From positions 1-64,000 of the forward strand of contig NZ_FNZM01000012.1 of NCBI RefSeq assembly GCF_900109265.1: a stretch of 64,000 nt of DNA, in the 5' to 3' direction. This stretch comes from Paraburkholderia tropica. Its GTDB lineage: Bacteria; Pseudomonadota; Gammaproteobacteria; Burkholderiales; Burkholderiaceae. Below the pieces are notes generated by a model. It searched no databases and was not told the DNA's origin. It worked only from the letters and a program-made list of their open reading frames with translations. Positions 52,968 to 61,828 of the stretch are shown one piece after another. The position numbers and the translations under genes are program-made. Positions within the stretch are counted from its first letter, which is position 1; each line of letters begins with the position of its first letter.

Positions 52968-53864
52968 TTATTGGCCGGCGCCCTGGGCTGCGCCCGGTGC
53001 CAGCATCGACTGCAAATGCGCGTACATGCGCTCCGCGTCCGGCTCGACGCCGGTAAAGAGGCGGAAAGCGTCCACGGCCTGATAGACCGCCATGCCGCCG
53101 CCGCTGAGCGTGCGGCAGCCGCGTGCCTCGGCGGCTTCGAGCAGCGCCGTGCGGATCGGGAAATAGACGATGTCGGCCACCCACAGGCCCGCGTGCAGAT
53201 ACTCGGCGGGCAGCGGCAGCCCCGGCAGCTTGGCCATGCCGGTCGGCGTGCAGTGGATCAGGCCGGTGGCCGCCGCGAGCGTCGCTTCGAGCGAACCGCC
53301 CGCGCTCACGCGCGCCTGCGGGAAGCGCGCCTGCAGTTCGGCGGCGAGCGAGTCGGCGCGCGTGGCGTCGACGTCGAACAGCGTGAGCGCGCGTGCGCCC
53401 ATTTGCAGCGCCGCGTGCGCGACCGCCGCGCCCGCGCCGCCTGCGCCCAGTTGCACCACCGATTCGAGCGACACGTCGGGCAGGCCGCGCCTGAAGGCGC
53501 TCGCGAAGCCCGACCAGTCGGTGTTGTGGCCGATGCGCTTGCCGTCGCGCAGCAGCACCGTGTTGACGGCGCCCAGCGCGCGGGCGTCGTCCGAGAGTTC
53601 GTCGAGCAGCTCGATCACCGCCTGCTTGCAGGGATAGGTGATGTTCAGGCCGTCGAAGCCCATGCGCTCGGCGGCGAGCAGCAGCTCGGGCAGCGCGGCG
53701 GGCGTGAGTTCGAGCGCGTCAAGATCGATGCGACGGTAGACGTAGTTGAAACCGAGTTCGCGCCCTTCTTTCTCGTGCATCGCGGGCGTGAGCGAGCCGC
53801 CGATGCCCTTGCCGATCAGGCCGCAAAGGAACGAGCGCGGTTTGTTGCTGTCGTGCTGGCTCAT
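52968..53864 (-). CDS. aroE: Shikimate/quinate 5-dehydrogenase, catabolic type
   Basis: 298 residues. Substrate motif with catalytic Lys in GLNITYPCKQAVIELL (about residue 70) and Asp in IGHNTDWSGF (about 107-112); NAD(P) motif GAGGAGAAV (about 132). The acidic LFDVD at the end of the second Rossmann strand favours NAD+ over NADP+, as in Corynebacterium quinate/shikimate dehydrogenase. The NITYPCKQ form differs from the biosynthetic NVTxPxK. With dehydroquinase and dehydroshikimate dehydratase alongside, it should oxidise shikimate and perhaps quinate. Its ATG overlaps the aroQ stop by four bases. Confidence 0.88.
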   Translation of the reverse strand: MSQHDSNKPRSFLCGLIGKGIGGSLTPAMHEKEGRELGFNYVYRRIDLDALELTPAALPELLLAAERMGFDGLNITYPCKQAVIELLDELSDDARALGAVNTVLLRDGKRIGHNTDWSGFASAFRRGLPDVSLESVVQLGAGGAGAAVAHAALQMGARALTLFDVDATRADSLAAELQARFPQARVSAGGSLEATLAAATGLIHCTPTGMAKLPGLPLPAEYLHAGLWVADIVYFPIRTALLEAAEARGCRTLSGGGMAVYQAVDAFRLFTGVEPDAERMYAHLQSMLAPGAAQGAGQ

Positions 53865-54328
53865 TGCGTCACCTGCTTCGCGAATTTCGTGGTCAACAAG
53901 GTCTGCATGCGTTCGAGCGCGAGCACGTAGCCCTGCGTGCCGCAACCGACGATGATCGCTTCGGCGATCGGCGAGACGAACGAGTGGTGCCGGAAGGCCT
54001 CGCGTTTGTGAACGTTGGAAATATGGACCTCGATCACGGGCTTGGCGATGGCGGACAGCGCATCGGCGATCGCCACCGACGTATGCGTATAGGCCGCCGG
54101 ATTGATGACGATGCCGTCGACGCGCGTGCGCGCCTCGTGCAGCCAGTCGATCAGCTGATGCTCGGCGTTCGACTGCCGAAAATCGACTTCGAGATGAAGG
54201 CGGGCCGCCGCGTCATGGCACATCCGCGCCACGTCGTCGAGGGTTTCCGCCCCGTATATCGCGGGTTCCCGCGTTCCCAGCAGATTCAGATTCGGCCCGT
54301 TCAGGACCAGTACCGACGGCAATTGCAT
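53861..54328 (-). CDS. aroQ: Type II 3-dehydroquinate dehydratase
   Basis: 155 residues. Family blocks are VLVLNGPNLNLLGTREPAIYG with the catalytic Tyr, INPAAYTHTSVAIADAL, and VIEVHISNVHKREAFRHHSF, with the His of HISN as acid. The enzyme converts dehydroquinate to dehydroshikimate. ATG 54328 has GGAG about 7 bases upstream; a longer frame to 54355 is rejected. First gene of the leftward quinate/shikimate operon; the type II fold serves catabolism as well as biosynthesis. Confidence 0.93.
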   Translation of the reverse strand: MQLPSVLVLNGPNLNLLGTREPAIYGAETLDDVARMCHDAAARLHLEVDFRQSNAEHQLIDWLHEARTRVDGIVINPAAYTHTSVAIADALSAIAKPVIEVHISNVHKREAFRHHSFVSPIAEAIIVGCGTQGYVLALERMQTLLTTKFAKQVTQ

Positions 54329-54525
54329 CACACACTCCACAACAGCGCACAACAACGGTTTGGCAAGCGCGGAATCTTCGGTCGAAATTCGCTGCGGTTG
54401 ATTCTCAACACAAGACGGCGCCTAATAACATTCTTGAGATTGATTGGCCGCATGGCATCCCACGCATGGCCGCCAGTGTGCCGCGCGCGCGCCCCGGGGT
54501 CACCCTGGGGTTTCCGCGAATTTGT

Positions 54526-54539
54526 ACTAACTGGTTAGT
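54526..54539. promoter_or_regulatory. Inverted repeat in the aroQ/quiC divergent promoter region
   Basis: ACTAAC and GTTAGT surround TG, a perfect 6-2-6 inverted repeat of the size bound by TetR-type dimers. It lies 98 bases upstream of the quiC start and 197 upstream of aroQ, in the 309-bp gap 54329-54637, which otherwise holds no gene. The tetR gene at the far end of the leftward operon is the obvious candidate binder. Confidence 0.55.
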
Positions 54540-54637
54540 TTGGTTATTCTTGCGACACTCCGGCGGGCATCTGTATCCGCACCGCCGGCCCGGGTCGTAC
54601 GGCTCATACCGGTTACAGTTATTGCTGCATTTACGCC

Positions 54638-56575
54638 ATGTCCAAGCTGCCCCACGCCTCCGCTCCCGCGCCCCTGCGCCGCTCGATCGCGACTGTTTCG
54701 ATTAGCGGCACGCTCGCGGAGAAGCTCGCCGCCATCAGTGCCGCGGGCTTCACGGCGGTGGAAATCTTCGAAAACGACCTGCTCTATTTCGAAGGCTCGC
54801 CCGCCGACGTGCGCCGCATGGCCGCCGATCTGGGCCTCGATATCGTGCTGTACCAGCCGTTCCGCGACTTCGAGGGCGTGAGCGCCGAGCGCCTCGCGCG
54901 CAACGTCGAGCGCGTCAAGCGCAAGTTCGACGTAATGCACGAACTGGGTACGGACCGCATGCTGGTCTGCAGCAACGTCTCGCCCGACACGATCACCGAC
55001 GACGCGCTCGTCGCCGAACAGCTCGGCGCGCTGGCGAAGGCGGCCGGCGAAGCGGGCGTGGTGACCTGTTATGAAGCGCTCGCATGGGGCCGTCACGTGC
55101 GGACCTACCGCCATGCGTGGCAGCTCGTGAATACGGTGAATCATCCGAATCTCACGCTCGCGCTCGACAGTTTCCACACGCTTTCGCTCGACGATACGCC
55201 CGACGCCATCGCGCAGATTCCCGGCGGCCGCATCGGCTTCGTGCAGATCGCGGACGCGCCCAAAATGCAGATGGACGTGCTCGAATGGAGCCGCCATTAC
55301 CGCTGCTTCCCGGGTCAGGGCGACTTCGCGCTCGCCGATTTCACGGCGCAAGTGGTGAAAAGCGGCTACACCGGTCCGCTTTCGCTCGAGATCTTCAACG
55401 ACGGCTTTCGCGGCGCGCCGCCCGCGGCCACGGCCGCCGACGGCCATCGTTCGCTGCTGCTGCTCGAAGCGCTCACGCGCGACACGCTGGAAGCCGAACA
55501 CGACACCGCGCATGCCGCGCCGCTCTATCATCCGCCTGCTGCGCCCACGCACACGGAGTGGCAATTCCTCGAATTCGCCGTGAACGATACGGCGCGCGCG
55601 CAGGTCGCCGACTGGCTCGGCAAGCTGCATTTCCGCCGCGCGGGCCAGCATCGCTCGAAGAACGTCACGCTTTATCAGCACGGCTCGGCGGCCATCGTGC
55701 TGAACGCCGAGCGCGATTCGTTCGCCGACGCCTTTTTCCAGCGCCACGGTCTCTCGCTGTGCGCCTCCGCGCTGCGCGTGGACAACGCGCAACTGGCGCT
55801 CGAACGCGCCGCCGGTTTCGGCTATCAGCCGTTCTCGGGCCGCGTCGGGCCGAACGAGCGCGTGGTGCCCGCCGTGCAGGGTCCGGACGGCAGTCTTAAC
55901 TATTTCGTTAACGAAGAACCGGGTCAGCCGACGCTGTTCGAAGCCGACTTCGTGCTCACCGATGTGGACGGTCCGACCGAAGTCGGCCCGATCAGCGGCA
56001 TCGATCACGTGAGTCTTTCGCTGCCCGCCGGTTCGTTCGACGCGTGGGTGCTGTTCCTCAAATCGGTGTTCGGTTTGCAGGCCAGCGCGCCTGTGATGCT
56101 GCCCGATCCGTATGGTCTCGTGCGCAGCCGCGCCCTGTTCAGCGCCGATCGCGGCCTGCGCATGGTGCTCAACGCGTCGGTCGATCAGCACACGGCGGCT
56201 GCCGAAACCGTGCGCGCGTATCACGGCAGCGGCCTGAGTCACGTGGCTTTCACGACCGCCGACATCTTCCGCGCGGTGACGGAATTCGAAGCGGCGGGCG
56301 TGCCGCTGCTGCGCGTGCCCGCGAACTATTACGACGATCTCGACGCGCGCTTCGCGCTGCGCGGCGATTTCCTCGACGCATTGCGTCAACACAATCTGCT
56401 CTACGATCGCGACGAACGCGGCGGCGAATTCCTGCACGCCTACACGGAGACGCTCGACCAGCGCTTCTTCCTCGAACTCGTGGAACGGCGCGGCGGCTAC
56501 GACGGCTATGGCGCGCCGAACGCGGCCGTGCGTCTCGCCGCGCAGGCGCGTCAGCGTGCGCAGTCGCAGAAGTAA
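54638..56575 (+). CDS. quiC: 3-dehydroshikimate dehydratase fused to an HPPD-like domain
   Basis: 645 residues. Residues 1-285 are a TIM barrel of the sugar-phosphate isomerase/epimerase type (RSIATVSISGTLAEKLAAI, then LALDSFHTLS, QIADAPKMQMD and LSLEIFND with metal Asp, His, Gln and Glu). Residues about 300-625 resemble 4-hydroxyphenylpyruvate dioxygenase, with likely Fe ligands in GIDHVSLSLP, LSHVAFTTADIF and QRFFLELVERRGG. This is the QuiC/QuiC1 hybrid architecture that turns dehydroshikimate into protocatechuate; databases often mislabel it as HPPD. The role of the C-terminal half is not settled. Divergent from aroQ; porin downstream. Confidence 0.9.
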   Translation: MSKLPHASAPAPLRRSIATVSISGTLAEKLAAISAAGFTAVEIFENDLLYFEGSPADVRRMAADLGLDIVLYQPFRDFEGVSAERLARNVERVKRKFDVMHELGTDRMLVCSNVSPDTITDDALVAEQLGALAKAAGEAGVVTCYEALAWGRHVRTYRHAWQLVNTVNHPNLTLALDSFHTLSLDDTPDAIAQIPGGRIGFVQIADAPKMQMDVLEWSRHYRCFPGQGDFALADFTAQVVKSGYTGPLSLEIFNDGFRGAPPAATAADGHRSLLLLEALTRDTLEAEHDTAHAAPLYHPPAAPTHTEWQFLEFAVNDTARAQVADWLGKLHFRRAGQHRSKNVTLYQHGSAAIVLNAERDSFADAFFQRHGLSLCASALRVDNAQLALERAAGFGYQPFSGRVGPNERVVPAVQGPDGSLNYFVNEEPGQPTLFEADFVLTDVDGPTEVGPISGIDHVSLSLPAGSFDAWVLFLKSVFGLQASAPVMLPDPYGLVRSRALFSADRGLRMVLNASVDQHTAAAETVRAYHGSGLSHVAFTTADIFRAVTEFEAAGVPLLRVPANYYDDLDARFALRGDFLDALRQHNLLYDRDERGGEFLHAYTETLDQRFFLELVERRGGYDGYGAPNAAVRLAAQARQRAQSQK

Positions 56576-56714
56576 TCAACGAAGCATCGAAGCACAAGCA
56601 CAGTACGCAACACCGGCGCGGCACTTGCCGCGCCCACTTCTCGCACAGAACTTATAAGTGCTCGAAAAAGCACATAACAATAAGTATTCCTACTTTTCCT
56701 GGAGACGCACAACG

Positions 56715-57893
56715 ATGAAGAAATCCGCCTTCGGTCCCGGCCTGTTCCTCGCAGCCGGCGCTGCCCTGATCGCCAGTCCCGCCTTCGCGCAGAGCAGCGT
56801 CACGCTGTACGGCGCCATCGACGACGCCATCACCTACGTGAACAACCAGAACGGCAAATCGAACGTCTATCTGCGCCAGGGTAACGTCTACGCCTCGAAG
56901 TTCGGCTTCCAGGGCAAGGAAGATCTCGGCGGCGGCACCTTCGCGATCTTCGATCTGCAAAACGGTTTCGATCCGAACACCGGCGCGATGCAATCGAGCG
57001 GCCTGATCTTCAACCGCCAGGCGTATGTGGGTCTGCAAAACCGCAGCGCGGGCACCTTCACGATGGGCCGCCAGTACACGCCCTACTACCAGTTCGTCGG
57101 TCCGCTCACGGGCAGCAACTGGCTGACCGGCGCAACGGGCGCGCACCCGGGCGATATCGACGGCCTCGACACCACCGTGCGCATCAACAACTCGGCGATC
57201 TACACCACGCCCTCGTGGAACGGCCTGCAGGCAAGCGCGATGTACGCATTCGGCGGCATTGCGGGCAGCACCGGCAAGGGGCAGACGTGGAGCGCCGCGC
57301 TGCGCTACCTGAACGGCCCGATCTCGCTCGCGGCCGCTTACCTGCGCATGGACAACGCCGCGCTGACGAGCGGCTTCGACACCTCGTCGACGGCGAGCTT
57401 CGGCAAGTCCTCGCTGAATACGGGCTATGTGTCGGCGCGCGCGGTGCAGCATATTGCCGTGGCGGGCAACTACGCGATCGGCAATCTCACGCTCGGCGCC
57501 TCGTATTCGAACGTCGAATATCTGCCGGGCGGCAAGTCGATCTTCGCGGATACGGCCGTCTTCAACACGTGGGCCGCGCTGGCCGTCTACCGCTTCACGC
57601 CGGCGTTCGACGTGGGCGGCGGCTACGCGTACACGATGGCCTCGAAGGCGAACGGCATCAGCAGCGCCGCGCGCTATCAGCAGGTGTCGCTCAAGGAAAC
57701 CTACCACCTCTCGAAGCGCACCTCGCTCTACGCGTTGCAGGGTTATCAGCACGCGAGCGGCCAGACGCTGGGCGCGAACGGCGCGGGCGACATCGTCGAC
57801 GCGACGCCGGCCGTGGGCGATTCGCAGAACAGCACGCCGTCGAGCACGCACTCGCAGTTCGTCGGCATGGCGGGCATCGCGTTCCTGTTCTGA
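56715..57893 (+). CDS. Gram-negative porin (OmpC/Omp32-like)
   Basis: 392 residues. A signal peptide ends ASPAFAQSS (about residue 26), then the typical start SVTLYGAIDDAITYV, the GFQGKEDLGGGTFAIFDLQNGF block and FNRQAYVGLQNRSAGTFTMGRQYTP in order; the last residue is Phe after GMAGIAFLF. A 16-strand trimeric outer-membrane channel of the Burkholderia porin family. It follows quiC by 139 bp on the same strand and may supply the hydroaromatic substrate, which is inferred. ATG 56715 has GGAGA about 9 bases upstream. Confidence 0.93.
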   Translation: MKKSAFGPGLFLAAGAALIASPAFAQSSVTLYGAIDDAITYVNNQNGKSNVYLRQGNVYASKFGFQGKEDLGGGTFAIFDLQNGFDPNTGAMQSSGLIFNRQAYVGLQNRSAGTFTMGRQYTPYYQFVGPLTGSNWLTGATGAHPGDIDGLDTTVRINNSAIYTTPSWNGLQASAMYAFGGIAGSTGKGQTWSAALRYLNGPISLAAAYLRMDNAALTSGFDTSSTASFGKSSLNTGYVSARAVQHIAVAGNYAIGNLTLGASYSNVEYLPGGKSIFADTAVFNTWAALAVYRFTPAFDVGGGYAYTMASKANGISSAARYQQVSLKETYHLSKRTSLYALQGYQHASGQTLGANGAGDIVDATPAVGDSQNSTPSSTHSQFVGMAGIAFLF

Positions 57894-58161
57894 GGCGGCG
57901 CGTCAATACGACGCGAATCCGCGCGGCGCCACGCCCCACGGGCGTCGCGCCGCAGGGACATATCGGCGCGCGGCCAGGCTGACGCGGCGATTCCGGTCGA
58001 TATGCGACACTTGCCCGTCTCGATCGAGCGGCTCCCGATTGCTCCCGATTGCGCTGACGACGTTCGCAAACCGCGTTGTCATGCGCGATGATTCACGGCG
58101 CGGCGCGCGCGAGGCAAACCAGTCTGAACTCATTTGCCCCAGTTCGCTCAAGCGCACCGTC

Positions 58162-59775
58162 ATGCCGGACCTTCCCTTACCTCCCGCAACTCGCCCCTTG
58201 CGCGCGCAACCGCGCCGCCGCCACTTCGCGATCGTCCTGTTTTTCGCGATCATCGCCATCGGCACCCTCTACGTTCTCGATCATCTGTTTCTCGACCTGC
58301 ACGCGGTGCGCGAGAGTTCCGCGCTGCCCTTCGTGCTGCTCGGCCTCGCGCTGCTCATCGCGCTCGGCTTCGAATTCGTGAACGGCTTTCACGATACGGC
58401 CAACGCGGTCGCTACCGTGATCTACACGAACTCGCTCGAACCGCATGTCGCCGTCGCGTGGTCGGGCGCGTGGAATTTTCTGGGCGTGCTGGTGTCGAGC
58501 GGCGCGGTCGCGTTCGGCATCCTGCAACTGCTGCCCGTCGAACTGATTCTCCAGGTGGGCAGCAGCGCAGGCTTCGCGATGGTGTTCGCGCTCCTCATCG
58601 CGGCGATCGTGTGGAATCTCGGCACCTGGTATTTCGGGCTGCCTTCGTCGAGTTCGCACACGCTGGTGGGCTCGATCATCGGCGTGGGCATCATGAACCA
58701 GTGGATCAGCGGGCCGTCCGGCACGAGCGGCGTGGACTGGGCCCAGGCGGCGGGCGTGGGCAAGGCGCTACTGTTCTCGCCGGTGGTGGGCTTCGTGCTC
58801 TCGGCGCTGGTGCTGCTCGCGCTCAAGTTCGCCGTGCGCGCGCCGCGCCTCTATCGCGAACCCGAAGCGGCCAAGCCGCCGCCGTTCTGGATTCGCGTGC
58901 TGCTGATCTGCACCTGCACAGGCGTGTCGTTCGCGCACGGTTCGAACGACGGCCAGAAAGGCATGGGCCTCATCATGCTGATTCTGATCGGCGTGGTGCC
59001 GACCGCCTACGCGCTCAACAAGGCGGTAACGCCGGAGCAGACCGAGGCCTTCGTGGCGTCGGCGCGCGCCGCCTCGCTCACGCTCGCGCACTATGCGCCG
59101 CCCGACCCTGCCGCCGCGCTCGTGGCCGCGCCCGCCGATCCGCGCGCCGAGGTCGAAAAGTATGTGCGCACGCGCCAGTTGCAACCGCAAACGCTGCCCG
59201 CGCTGCGCGCGCTGACCGACACCATCGGCGACCAGGTGAGCCTTTCGGGTTCGCTCGCGAAGGTGCCGGAAGTGATCGTCGACAACGTGCGCAACAACAT
59301 GTACGTGGCCTCCGAAGCGATCCGCCTGATGGAAAAGGCCCACGCGCCCACGTTCGCGCCCGCCGACGCCGCCGTGCTCGACGACTTCCGCAAGCAGATG
59401 GACCACGCGACGAAATTCATCCCGACGTGGGTGAAAGTGGCGGTGGCGATCGCGCTCGGTCTCGGCACGATGGTCGGCTGGAAGCGCATTGTCGTGACCG
59501 TCGGCGAGAAGATCGGCAAGCAGCACTTGACCTATGGCCAGGGCGCGTCCGCCGAAGCGGTGGCCATGCTCACCATCGGCATGGCGGACGTCTACGGCCT
59601 GCCCGTTTCCACCACGCACGTGCTGGCTTCGGGCGTGGCGGGCACCATGGCCGCGAACGGCTCAGGACTGCAATGGAGCACCATTCGCAATCTCGCGCTG
59701 GCGTGGGTGCTCACGCTGCCGGCTTCCATCGCGCTGGCCGCCGCGCTGTACTGGGTGTTCCGCCAGATCTTCTGA
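58162..59775 (+). CDS. Inorganic phosphate transporter, PiT family
   Basis: 537 residues with about ten membrane segments in two homologous halves. The signature GFEFVNGFHDTANAVATVIYT is in the first half, and SFAHGSNDGQKGMGLIMLILIG in the middle; PVSTTHVLASGVAGTM is the second-half copy of LPSSSSHTLVGSIIG. A cytoplasmic loop of about 160 residues separates the halves. It takes up phosphate as a metal-phosphate complex with protons. ATG 58162 starts the protein; the frame is open far upstream but only inside the porin's region. Converges on aliB with a 12-bp gap. Confidence 0.92.
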   Translation: MPDLPLPPATRPLRAQPRRRHFAIVLFFAIIAIGTLYVLDHLFLDLHAVRESSALPFVLLGLALLIALGFEFVNGFHDTANAVATVIYTNSLEPHVAVAWSGAWNFLGVLVSSGAVAFGILQLLPVELILQVGSSAGFAMVFALLIAAIVWNLGTWYFGLPSSSSHTLVGSIIGVGIMNQWISGPSGTSGVDWAQAAGVGKALLFSPVVGFVLSALVLLALKFAVRAPRLYREPEAAKPPPFWIRVLLICTCTGVSFAHGSNDGQKGMGLIMLILIGVVPTAYALNKAVTPEQTEAFVASARAASLTLAHYAPPDPAAALVAAPADPRAEVEKYVRTRQLQPQTLPALRALTDTIGDQVSLSGSLAKVPEVIVDNVRNNMYVASEAIRLMEKAHAPTFAPADAAVLDDFRKQMDHATKFIPTWVKVAVAIALGLGTMVGWKRIVVTVGEKIGKQHLTYGQGASAEAVAMLTIGMADVYGLPVSTTHVLASGVAGTMAANGSGLQWSTIRNLALAWVLTLPASIALAAALYWVFRQIF

Positions 59776-59787
59776 CCATCTTGCGCG

Positions 59788-60939
59788 CTACGCGGGCACC
59801 GCCCCACGCCCTGCGTTCGCGCGCGCGATGATCGTCTTCATGATCTGCGCGGTGCCGTCGCCGATCTGGAAACCGAGGATGTCGCGCAGACGCTGCTCCA
59901 TCGGTCCGCGGTCGTAGCCACCGTGGCCGAACGACAGCAGGCACTGATGCACCACGTCGTAGGCCAGCTTCGGCGCCCACCATTTGCACATGGCGGCTTC
60001 GGCCGTATGCGGCAGCCCGCGATCCTTGAGCCAGAGCGTTTGCAGACACAGCAGGCGCGCCGCTTCCACTTGCGTCGCGTATTCGGCCAGCGGATGCGAG
60101 ACCCCCTGAAACGCCGCCAGCGGCTTGCCAAACGCCTCGCGCTGCGCCACGTAAGTCCATGTCTCTTCGAGGCTTGCTCGCGCGACGGCGAGCACCTGCA
60201 AGCCGATCAACGCGCGCGAAAAATCGAAGCCCTGCATCACCTGCACGAAGCCCTTGCCCTCGTCGCCCAGCCGATGATCGACGGGCACGCGCACGTTGTC
60301 GAAGAAAATCGAACCGCGCCCGATCGCACGCTGACCGTGGCAATCGAAACGATTGCGCGTGATGCCGGGCAGATCCATCGGCACGAGCAGCGCGGACACG
60401 CCGCGCGCGCCGTCTTCCACGCGGCCGCTGCGCGCGAACACCACGGCGGCGTCGGCCTGATCGGCGGCGGAAATCGAGGTCTTTTCGCCGTTGAGCACGT
60501 AGTGGTCGCCCACGCGCTCCATCTTCAGACGCAGATTCGCCGCGTCGGAACCGCCGCGCGGTTCGGTCAGTGCGATGGCGAGCAGCGCGCGGCCCTGCGT
60601 GAGCCGTTCGAGCCACGGCCGCGCGAGTTCGGGACGCGCGTACTGCGCGAGAATCTGCCCGTTCAGCGACGCGAGCAGGTTGATGTACGAAAGACTCAGG
60701 TCGGCGGCCGCGATCGCTTCGTGAATCACGCCCGCCGCGAGGCAGCCCAATCCCTGCCCGCCGAACGCTTCGGGCAGTTCGGGCGCGATAAAACCCATCT
60801 CGCCCATCTCGCGCATCAGATCGCGATCGAGCACGCGCGTCTGGTCGCGCTCCAGAAAGCCGGGTGCAACGCGCCCTTGCGCGAAACGCTGCGCGTGTTC
60901 GGCGAGCGCCGCGAGATCTTCGTCGATATAGGGGTTCAT
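59788..60939 (-). CDS. aliB: Cyclohexanecarboxyl-CoA dehydrogenase-like acyl-CoA dehydrogenase
   Basis: 383 residues, standard three-domain acyl-CoA dehydrogenase with LAIALTEPRGGSDAANLRLK (FAD/substrate loop) and FGKPLAAFQGVSHPLAEYATQVEAARL. The usual catalytic Glu near the C-terminus (YEGT) is replaced by Asp in QIGDGTAQIMKTIIAR. Position next to badI and badH, as in the Rhodopseudomonas palustris cyclohexanecarboxylate genes, suggests the AliB step, cyclohexanecarboxyl-CoA to cyclohexene-1-carboxyl-CoA. An acyl-CoA dehydrogenase for another alicyclic acid is possible. Last gene of the leftward badH-badI-aliB run, 55 bp after badI. Confidence 0.8.
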   Translation of the reverse strand: MNPYIDEDLAALAEHAQRFAQGRVAPGFLERDQTRVLDRDLMREMGEMGFIAPELPEAFGGQGLGCLAAGVIHEAIAAADLSLSYINLLASLNGQILAQYARPELARPWLERLTQGRALLAIALTEPRGGSDAANLRLKMERVGDHYVLNGEKTSISAADQADAAVVFARSGRVEDGARGVSALLVPMDLPGITRNRFDCHGQRAIGRGSIFFDNVRVPVDHRLGDEGKGFVQVMQGFDFSRALIGLQVLAVARASLEETWTYVAQREAFGKPLAAFQGVSHPLAEYATQVEAARLLCLQTLWLKDRGLPHTAEAAMCKWWAPKLAYDVVHQCLLSFGHGGYDRGPMEQRLRDILGFQIGDGTAQIMKTIIARANAGRGAVPA

Positions 60940-60994
60940 GCGCGCTCCTGAATCACGACATCATTACGGAATCCAGATTAATTTGAAAACGTCT

Positions 60995-61777
60995 TTACTT
61001 CGCGTACTTGCGAAACTCGGGAGGACGTTTTTCCTGGAACGCCTTCACGCCTTCGCGCGACTCCTCGGTGTCGTAATAGAGCTTCAGCGCCATCATGCCC
61101 ATGCCCGCAATACCCGCCTGATGCGCGGTATCCATATTGAACGAGCGCTTGGCGATGGCAATCGCCGTCGGGCTCTTCTCCATGATTTCATCGCACCACT
61201 TTTGCACTTCGTCGTCGAGCCGATCGTGCGGCACGACCGCGTTGACGAGTCCCATTGCCAGCGCTTCGGCCGCCGGATAACGGCGACACAGATACCAGAT
61301 CTCGCGCGCCTTTTTCTCGCCGACCGCGCGCGCCAGATACGCCGTACCAAAGCCCGGATCGACCGAACCAACTTTCGGCCCCACTTGCCCAAACACTGCT
61401 TTTTCCGAGGCAATCGTGAAATCGCAGATCGTGCAGAGCACGTTGCCTCCGCCAATCGCATAGCCTTGCACGCGCGCGATCACGGGTTTCGGCACGTCGC
61501 GAATCGCGTTGTGCAGTTCCTCGATCGGCAAGCCGATCGTGCCGCGCCCATCGTATTGCCCAGCGTGCGCCGATTGATCGCCGCCCGTGCAGAACGCTTT
61601 CTCGCCCGCGCCTGCAAGCACGATCGCACCAATCTCGCGCGTATAGCCTGCCCGATTGATCGCGTGAATCAGCTCGTCGCAAGTGCGGCCGCGAAACGCG
61701 TTCATCTTCTCGGGCCGGTTGATCGTGATCCATGCCGCGCCGTTGCGCACTTCGTAGAGAATGTCGTCGTATTGCAT
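60995..61777 (-). CDS. badI: 2-ketocyclohexanecarboxyl-CoA hydrolase (BadI)
   Basis: 260 residues, crotonase superfamily, the exact length of R. palustris BadI, and closely similar over its full length from memory (RNGAAWITINRPEKMNAFRG, GEKAFCTGGDQSAHAGQYDGRG, QVGPKVGSVDPGFGTAYLAR, SFNMDTAHQAGIAGMGMMALKLYYDT in order). It cleaves the ring of 2-ketocyclohexanecarboxyl-CoA to pimeloyl-CoA, the step that opens the alicycle. ATG 61777 matches the family start; the frame is open to 61819. Between badH and aliB. Confidence 0.93.
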   Translation of the reverse strand: MQYDDILYEVRNGAAWITINRPEKMNAFRGRTCDELIHAINRAGYTREIGAIVLAGAGEKAFCTGGDQSAHAGQYDGRGTIGLPIEELHNAIRDVPKPVIARVQGYAIGGGNVLCTICDFTIASEKAVFGQVGPKVGSVDPGFGTAYLARAVGEKKAREIWYLCRRYPAAEALAMGLVNAVVPHDRLDDEVQKWCDEIMEKSPTAIAIAKRSFNMDTAHQAGIAGMGMMALKLYYDTEESREGVKAFQEKRPPEFRKYAK

Positions 61778-61828
61778 CGTCGAGTCCTGGTGAGGTGATG
61801 GCGTGCCGCGTGCGTGCACGTTCGCGTG

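Noticed and set aside
57427..58161. Upstream extension of the phosphate transporter frame into the porin
   Set aside because: The segment overlaps the porin in another frame and reads as Arg/Ser-rich non-protein sequence; the transporter starts at ATG 58162.
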